Assembly: GCA_021793595.1 (NCBI GenBank)
Contig: JAJYSL010000125.1
Span: 1 to 11,542, forward strand
Source of the DNA: Acidobacteriota bacterium
GTDB taxonomy: Bacteria > Acidobacteriota > Terriglobia > Terriglobales > Acidobacteriaceae
Reading direction: 5' to 3'
Length of the DNA stretch: 11,542 nucleotides
The notes beneath the pieces were generated by a model. The model saw only the letters and a program-made list of their open reading frames with translations, had not been told where the DNA came from and searched no databases. Shown in pieces: positions 7,391 through 11,542 of this stretch. The position numbers and the translations under genes were made by a program. The stretch's first letter is position 1. The number at the start of each line of letters is the position of its first letter.

Positions 7391-8773
7391 GCTGAGGCGG
7401 TTCAGACCGTTGAAGGCCGCGGCTTTGTAACACTCCGCCAGGGTTGGATAGTTGAAGACCGTGTCGACAAAATAGTCGATGGTTGCGTTCAGCGCCATCA
7501 CGGTCTGGCCGATGTGTACCAGTTCGCTGGCGCCTTCGCCAATGATGTGCACGCCGAGCAGGTGGCGGGTCTCGCGATGAAAGATCAGCTTCAGGCGGCC
7601 GGTGGTGTCGCCGCGAATCTGGCCGCGCGCAATTTCGCGGTAGTACGCGACACCAACTTCATACGGAGTATCCTCCTGCGTCAACTGCTCTTCCGTTTTG
7701 CCGATGAACGAAATTTCCGGAATCGTATAGATCCCGTAGGGATAATATTTCGGATTCGACATGATACAGTTGTCGCCAAACACGCGCGCGGCGGCGATGC
7801 GGCCCTGTTCCATGGATACCGACGCCAGCGCCGGAAAGCCGACGACATCCCCAGCGGCAAAAATGTTCGGCACCTTGGTGCGATAGTTTTCGTCTACGCT
7901 GATGCGGCCTCGCGCGTCGGCATCCAATCCTGCGGCGGCCAGGTTCAGATCATCCACATTGCCCTGGCGGCCGACCGCATATAAAAGCGCGCCGGCTGAG
8001 ATCCGCTTTTTGCTCTCCGTGTTGGCGACCACGGTGCCGTCGGGCAGATCTTCAACGCTTTCTACTTCTTCATTCAGCCGCATGGTGACGCGGCTGTCGC
8101 GCAGGTGATAACTGAGCGCTTCCACTATTTCCTGATCCGCAAATTCCAGCAGCTTGGGACGTTTTTCAATCAGAATGACGCGGACACCGAGGACAGCGAA
8201 CATGCAGGCGTACTCAACGCCGATGACACCGCCGCCAACTACGATCATCGTCTTCGGCAGATCAGGCATGAACAGAACCTGATCGCTGTTGATGAGGTTA
8301 CGGCCGTTCAGCGGAACTTTGGAATTGGTGGCGGGACGCGAGCCGACCGCAATCAAGGTATTTGTGGCCTCGTAGACGCTGGAACCGCGCGAGTTCGTCA
8401 CCCTTATATGGGTAGCGTCTTCAAAGTTGGCGGTACCGGTCAGCACTTCGACGTTGTTGCGCGATAACTGCGCCTCGGTTACGTCCACTTCAGTCTTGAT
8501 GACGTGCTGCACGCGGAAGGCAAGATCGGCCATCGTGATCTTGTCTTTGACGCGATAATTCATTCCATAAATGGAGCGATAGTTATAGCCGGAAAGGTGC
8601 AGCACGCCTTCGCGAAACGTTTTGCTGGGGATGGTGCCAGTATTGACGCTAACTCCACCGACAAACTCCCGCTGCTCCACCACGGCAACGCGCTTGCCCA
8701 TTTTGGCGGCCGAAATGGCCGCCCGCTGCCCGGCAGGGCCAGACCCGAGTACGAGCAGGTCAAATATTTCCAT
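7370..8773 (-). CDS. sthA: Soluble (Si-specific) pyridine nucleotide transhydrogenase
   Basis: This encodes 467 residues, the normal SthA length. The enzyme is a cytosolic FAD flavoprotein that moves hydride between NADPH and NAD+, balancing the two pools. The FAD site GSGPAG is at 10-15, the NAD(P) site GGGVIG at 180-185, and the second FAD motif AAGDVVGFPALAS at 306-318. The disulfide of lipoamide dehydrogenase-type relatives is absent: in GGVSVNTGTIPSK (39-51) both redox Cys positions are Ser42 and Thr47. The C-terminal His-x-His-Pro catalytic motif reads FNYPTLAE (440-447), as I recall for SthA. These substitutions separate it from dihydrolipoamide dehydrogenase, glutathione reductase and mercuric reductase. 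Glu203 after the second Rossmann strand would favour NAD(H) at that site. It is first in a two-gene unit with the ROK gene. Its start follows a modest GGAAAG-type ribosome-binding site, and 228 bp separate it from the divergent ThiE-like gene. Confidence 0.9.
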   Translation of the reverse strand: MEIFDLLVLGSGPAGQRAAISAAKMGKRVAVVEQREFVGGVSVNTGTIPSKTFREGVLHLSGYNYRSIYGMNYRVKDKITMADLAFRVQHVIKTEVDVTEAQLSRNNVEVLTGTANFEDATHIRVTNSRGSSVYEATNTLIAVGSRPATNSKVPLNGRNLINSDQVLFMPDLPKTMIVVGGGVIGVEYACMFAVLGVRVILIEKRPKLLEFADQEIVEALSYHLRDSRVTMRLNEEVESVEDLPDGTVVANTESKKRISAGALLYAVGRQGNVDDLNLAAAGLDADARGRISVDENYRTKVPNIFAAGDVVGFPALASVSMEQGRIAAARVFGDNCIMSNPKYYPYGIYTIPEISFIGKTEEQLTQEDTPYEVGVAYYREIARGQIRGDTTGRLKLIFHRETRHLLGVHIIGEGASELVHIGQTVMALNATIDYFVDTVFNYPTLAECYKAAAFNGLNRLSKTVEEN

Positions 8774-9001
8774 CGTTTCTTTCCATCACTCCATTCCACT
8801 TGTCAGCTTCATTCTTTGCATATTGCGGGCGGCCAGCGATCTGCCGCGATCCTCTCTGTCGGCAAGGCAACTGGGGGCAGGTCTAGAGCGTCGCATTCTC
8901 GACAGTACCACAGGATGCTGAAGGCACACGGTTATAGCGCCGCCAGCTTACACTGGATCCACTGATTGGACGCGAGAACGGGAAGAAGGGTAGGCTGCGT
9001 C

Positions 9002-9682
9002 ATGCTGTACGCCATCACAGATCGCCGTTTCTATGCGGGCAATGAAGCCGACGCGCTGGCGCGCCTGTTGGAACAGGCAGCTGCCTGGGCGGCAAATGGT
9101 GTCTCGTACATCCAGCTGCGAGAAAAGAACCTCTCCGCCCGTAAACAGGTCGAGTTGGCACAAGCGGTGATTCGTGCGGTGCAGCGGGTAAACGGCAACA
9201 CCCGTGCACCGAGGGTTCTGATGAATGGTCGCGTCGATGTGGCGCTGGCTGCAGGCGCCGATGGGGTACATCTGCCTGCGGGCCCGGAAGCGCTGACGCC
9301 GGAGGAGGTTCGCCGCATCTTCAGGGCTGCAAGACACGCGCAGCCACCTGTCGTTAGTGTTTCTTGCCACACACTGCAGGAGATCGAGACTGCACGGCGG
9401 CAGAAGCCGGACTGTATCTTGTTCGCGCCGGTGTTTGAAAAAGTGATTCGTGAGGAAGTCGCGGTCGACGCAGATGAGCGTGGAGGCGCTTCCTCCAAGT
9501 TTCCCGGTACGGGTCTCGCATTGCTCGAGCAGGCTTGTCGTTCTGCGGCGCCGGTTCCGGTGTTCGCGCTTGGCGGAGTGACCATTGCGAATGCCGAAGA
9601 CTGCTTACGCGCCGGCGCTGCCGGCATTGCCGCCATTCGACTCCTGCAGCAGCCGCCTTCCGCGTGGAAACATCTGGCCTAG
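9002..9682 (+). CDS. Thiamine phosphate synthase / TenI-like protein
   Basis: This encodes 226 residues from ATG 9002. A TTG at 8966 would add 12 residues, but the ATG is preferred because it begins MLYAITDRRF, the standard start of the family, with GAAGGG upstream. The fold is a TIM barrel of the ThiE/TenI superfamily. Visible motifs are YIQLREK (36-42), GRVDVALAAGADGVHL (76-91), VSVSCH (118-123), FAPVFEK (141-147) and FALGGV (188-193). True ThiE joins the thiazole and pyrimidine phosphates of thiamine and needs Mg-binding acids. Here the usual Asn-Asp is Asn75-Gly76, and the acid after HLGQ is not seen in HLPAGPEAL. The protein may therefore be a divergent synthase or a TenI-type relative (aminothiazole tautomerase). 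No other thi gene and no TPP riboswitch is adjacent. It is transcribed away from sthA. The superfamily is firm; the exact reaction is not. Confidence 0.75.
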   Translation: MLYAITDRRFYAGNEADALARLLEQAAAWAANGVSYIQLREKNLSARKQVELAQAVIRAVQRVNGNTRAPRVLMNGRVDVALAAGADGVHLPAGPEALTPEEVRRIFRAARHAQPPVVSVSCHTLQEIETARRQKPDCILFAPVFEKVIREEVAVDADERGGASSKFPGTGLALLEQACRSAAPVPVFALGGVTIANAEDCLRAGAAGIAAIRLLQQPPSAWKHLA

Positions 9683-9988
9683 CACCGCCATGCCAAGGCG
9701 GACGATGGATGGTAATTTCACAGATTGATACGCTCGCAGGACAACGGGCCGAACGTCTGAGCAAATCTGAAACATCGTAGCGTGTTTTTCCAAATTGCGC
9801 GTGATTCTTCACCTCCAGGCGCAGCGGTACACCTGCGCCAGTGTCAGGATCGGCTCGACGACGCTGCCCACTGTCTGCGGATAAGCGTGGGAATTCCGCC
9901 AACATTATCTCGAGGCGGGCTGTATCCAAATGCCGCATGGCGGTGTCTTATGGTTGCAGGTTCGTCGTTGTAGTTCAGGGGAGATTCC
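9683..9988. other. Non-coding gap between the ThiE-like gene and msrA
   Basis: I see no gene here; the only frames are short or are shadows of the neighbours. It contains small GC-rich inverted repeats: CCGCC/GGCGG at 9685-9701 just after the ThiE-like stop codon (5-bp stem, 7-nt loop, no T-run), and GGCGCAG/CTGCGCC at 9818-9839 (perfect 7-bp stem, 8-nt loop). Further short CCGCC/GGCGG pairs lie between about 9897 and 9955. No clear promoter elements are visible. Confidence 0.45.
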
Positions 9989-10669
9989 ATGATGAATTCG
10001 CTTGCAAGGCGCGGCACCATTTTCACCGTTTTGATCGGTTTTGTTTTCAGTATGGGTTGTCGTGCGGCCAAGAAGCCGATCCCCGCCCCGGCTGTCGATG
10101 CTCCGCTGGCGAAACAGTCCGGCCTGCAGACGGCGGTGTTGGCTGGAGGGTGTTTCTGGGGCACGCAGACCGTGTTTGAGCGGGTGAAGGGAGTGACGGC
10201 CACAACGGTGGGGTATTCCGGCGGGTCCGCCTCCACGGCAACGTACGCCCAGGTGACGCAGGAAAACACCGGTCATGCGGAGTCGGTGCAGGTGGTGTTT
10301 GACCCTTCAAAGATCACCTATGGCACGTTGCTGCGCATCTTTTTCTCGGTCGCGCACGATCCCACCGAGCTGAATCGTCAGGGGCCGGATGTTGGGCCGT
10401 CGTACCGGTCGGTGATCTTCTATGCCAATCCGGAACAGGAGCGCATTGCCAAGGCGTACATCGCGCAGCTCGACGCAGCCAAAGTGTTTCGCAAGCCGAT
10501 CGTCACCCAGGTGGTGCCGCTCAAAGGCTTCTACAAAGCCGAGGCCTATCACCAGGATTATGCGCTGCACAATCCGAACAATCCGTATGTCAATATCTGC
10601 GACCGGCCGAAGATCGGCGAGCTGAAGAAGCAGTTTCCCGACCTGTTCCAGAAGTACAAAGGCGAGTAA
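9989..10669 (+). CDS. msrA: Exported peptide methionine sulfoxide reductase A (probable lipoprotein)
   Basis: This encodes 226 residues and reduces methionine-S-sulfoxide in proteins. Two consecutive ATGs (9989 and 9992) follow AGGGGAGA at 9977-9984; either could be used. Residues 1-23 form a short export signal: Arg7-Arg8, a hydrophobic stretch 10-20, then SMGC with Cys24. This resembles a lipobox but has Ser and Met at the -3 and -2 positions, so lipid attachment is probable rather than certain. The MsrA domain spans about 48-205: GGCFWG with nucleophile Cys55, GHAESVQV with Glu98, and AHDPT with Asp124. A second Cys at 204 (NICDRP) could serve as the resolving thiol. The protein is therefore expected outside the cytoplasm, where it would repair envelope proteins. 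It is a stand-alone MsrA with no MsrB fused or adjacent, and nothing nearby indicates its reductant. Confidence 0.92.
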   Translation: MMNSLARRGTIFTVLIGFVFSMGCRAAKKPIPAPAVDAPLAKQSGLQTAVLAGGCFWGTQTVFERVKGVTATTVGYSGGSASTATYAQVTQENTGHAESVQVVFDPSKITYGTLLRIFFSVAHDPTELNRQGPDVGPSYRSVIFYANPEQERIAKAYIAQLDAAKVFRKPIVTQVVPLKGFYKAEAYHQDYALHNPNNPYVNICDRPKIGELKKQFPDLFQKYKGE

Positions 10670-10753
10670 TGCCATCCGGCGAAAGCTGTTGGGTACCGTC
10701 ATATCTAGATCCGATTCTGGATTTGGCAGCGGGGGATTTAGCAATGGGGGATG

Positions 10754-10822
10754 TTGAAAGGGAAGTTGAAGGATCACTATTCCACTTGAAGGTATACACA
10801 TCAATGTGAAATTCTTACACAT
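10754..10822 (+). promoter_or_regulatory. Candidate vapBC promoter/operator region
   Basis: Just upstream of the antitoxin start lie several repeats. TACACAT occurs at 10795-10801 and again at 10816-10822, exactly 21 bases apart, and ATGTG at 10804-10808 makes a perfect 5-2-5 palindrome with CACAT of the first copy (10797-10808). Further upstream TTGAAGG occurs at 10766 and 10786 (20 bases apart), with a related TTGAAAGG at 10754. Spacings of about two helical turns suit dimeric DNA-binding proteins; VapB antitoxins commonly repress their own operon with VapC. No convincing -35/-10 pair with standard spacing was found, so the exact promoter is open. Confidence 0.4.
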
Positions 10823-10833
10823 AGAGGAATGTC

Positions 10834-11037
10834 ATGCGGACGAACATCGAACTTGACGATGCGTTGGTTGAGCGTGCCATGCGCAGTAGCGGCGCTCGCA
10901 CCAAGCGAGCGGTGGTTGAGGCCGCGTTGCAGTTGCTGGTAAAGACGCACGAGCAGTCCGCAATCCGCAGGCTCCGCGGCAAAGTGGAGTGGGTGGGGAA
11001 CCTGAATGAGTCCCGTATGGGCCGGGTGCGGGAGTAG
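10834..11037 (+). CDS. vapB: VapB-type antitoxin
   Basis: This encodes 67 residues, a normal size for VapB. ATG 10834 follows AGAGGA at 10823-10828 with 5-nt spacing. The N-terminal MRTNIELDDALVERAM resembles the ribbon-helix-helix DNA-binding arm of VapB antitoxins, followed by the TKRAVVEAALQLLV helix region (about 23-36). The C-terminal tail IRRLRGKVEWVGNLNE (about 44-59) matches the toxin-wrapping GK-W-GNL pattern that I recall for this family. It should neutralise the VapC encoded 9 bases downstream and bind its own leader. The pairing with an adjacent PIN-domain gene makes the assignment strong. Confidence 0.85.
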   Translation: MRTNIELDDALVERAMRSSGARTKRAVVEAALQLLVKTHEQSAIRRLRGKVEWVGNLNESRMGRVRE

Positions 11038-11046
11038 TTTGCCGAC

Positions 11047-11448
11047 ATGACCATCGTGGATACGACGGTGTGGATCGATTACCTAAGAGGGACCGCGAAC
11101 CCGCATACGGATTGGCTCGACCGGGAGATGAACCGGCAACGCCTCGGCTTGACCGAGCTTATTCTGTGCGAGGTTTTGCAGGGAATCGTTGGGGACGCCA
11201 CCTTTACGCGAGTGCGGCGCGACCTGTCCAGGTTCGAGGTGTTCGATACCGGAGGAGAGGCGCTGGCGGTGGCAGCCGCGCGAAACTATCGCACGCTTCG
11301 ATCGAGCGGACATACGGTCCGCAAGACCATTGACTGCCTGATCGCGACCTTCTGTTTAACGGAGAGGCATTTCCTGCTGCACCGCGACCATGATTTTGAC
11401 CCGTTCGAGAAATATCTTGGCTTACCAGTCCGTGGTGCAAGTGTCTAA
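11047..11448 (+). CDS. vapC: VapC-type PIN-domain ribonuclease toxin
   Basis: This encodes 133 residues, the usual VapC length. The PIN domain keeps its acidic metal site: Asp5 in VDTTVWID, Glu42 in LILCEVLQG, Asp96 in KTIDCLIA, and Asp114/Asp116 in LLHRDHDFDPF. VapC toxins are Mg-dependent ribonucleases that cut tRNA or rRNA and stop translation; the RNA target cannot be deduced here. The start lies 9 bases after the vapB stop codon. GGAG at 11031-11034, overlapping the end of vapB, is the likely ribosome-binding site, though its 12-base spacing is long. All catalytic residues are present, so the toxin looks intact. Confidence 0.9.
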   Translation: MTIVDTTVWIDYLRGTANPHTDWLDREMNRQRLGLTELILCEVLQGIVGDATFTRVRRDLSRFEVFDTGGEALAVAAARNYRTLRSSGHTVRKTIDCLIATFCLTERHFLLHRDHDFDPFEKYLGLPVRGASV

Positions 11449-11455
11449 ATCTGCG

Positions 11456-11510
11456 AGGAGCGGATCGAATGAGCCGAGGGAGAGGTGGCTGCGATCAAAG
11501 GAGCGGATCG
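11456..11510 (+). repeat. 12-bp direct repeat downstream of vapC
   Basis: AGGAGCGGATCG occurs at 11456-11467 and again at 11499-11510, identical in both copies and 43 bases apart. The hexamer CTGCGA precedes each copy (11451-11456 and 11489-11494), directly in the first case and five bases earlier in the second. It lies within 100 bases of the vapC stop codon at the window edge. Its nature cannot be decided from the part that is visible. Confidence 0.4.
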
Positions 11511-11542
11511 GGGCGGTGCGGGATTCTGCCGCGCCATCTGGT

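Noticed and set aside
7280..8965. Chain of + strand open frames opposite sthA and the end of the ROK gene
   Set aside because: None shows domains or plausible starts, while the minus frame carries every SthA motif.
8774..9001. TPP riboswitch or shared promoter between sthA and the ThiE-like gene
   Set aside because: The conserved THI-box segments (CTGAGA and the following core) are absent, and no clear sigma70 element pair was found on either strand.
8966..9001. TTG start at 8966 for the ThiE-like gene
   Set aside because: The extra residues are not family-like; ATG 9002 gives the standard MLYAITDRRF start with a GA-rich site upstream.
10732..10772. G-quadruplex in the G-rich stretch before vapBC
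   Set aside because: The G-tracts are separated by about 9-11 bases and the fourth has only two Gs, which does not meet the usual pattern.
11469..11542. Start of a new gene at ATG 11469 running off the right edge
   Set aside because: Only about 24 codons are visible, with Gly/Arg-rich composition and no motif, and a direct repeat runs through it; not enough to call.

Overview
The window is an ordinary-looking piece of a fairly GC-rich bacterial chromosome. Its gene content is a YXWGXW-repeat exported protein, an RDD membrane protein with a long disordered N-terminal part, a XynE-like SGNH hydrolase, a Si-type transhydrogenase, an exported MsrA and a VapBC pair. Together these would fit a soil Acidobacteriota genome (Terriglobia-like). 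That assignment is inferred from gene types recalled from memory; there is no rRNA or other phylogenetic marker here. I see no tRNA, rRNA, CRISPR array, phage gene or transposase.

Left part (1-4594, all + strand). An RDD-family membrane protein is cut by the left edge. It is followed by a secreted YXWGXW-repeat protein with a clear signal peptide and a probable rho-independent terminator, then by a secreted SGNH/GDSL hydrolase with an intact catalytic set. The gaps are 218-349 bp, so these look like separate transcription units. Several hairpins or inverted repeats lie in the gaps.

Middle (4595-7372). A polytopic membrane diguanylate cyclase (+ strand, GGEEF with an RxxD inhibitory site) converges on a minus-strand pair. 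That pair is sthA, a soluble pyridine nucleotide transhydrogenase, with a ROK-family protein directly downstream. Only 3 nt separate sthA from the ROK gene, and the ROK ribosome-binding site lies in the last sthA codons, so the two are very probably co-transcribed and translationally coupled. The ROK protein keeps the sugar-kinase catalytic Asp but has lost the N-terminal DxGGT phosphate loop, and it has His in place of one zinc Cys. It may be a non-catalytic or altered member.

Right part (8774-11542, all + strand). A ThiE/TenI-like protein diverges from sthA. An MsrA with an N-terminal export or lipoprotein signal follows, and then a vapBC type II toxin-antitoxin operon whose leader carries phased repeats and a small palindrome that could be its own operator. 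The right edge holds a 12-bp direct repeat.

No obviously new multi-gene system is visible. The observations most worth following are the sthA-ROK coupling together with the degenerate ROK phosphate loop, the vapBC leader repeats, and the ThiE-like protein that lacks the expected Mg-binding acids.
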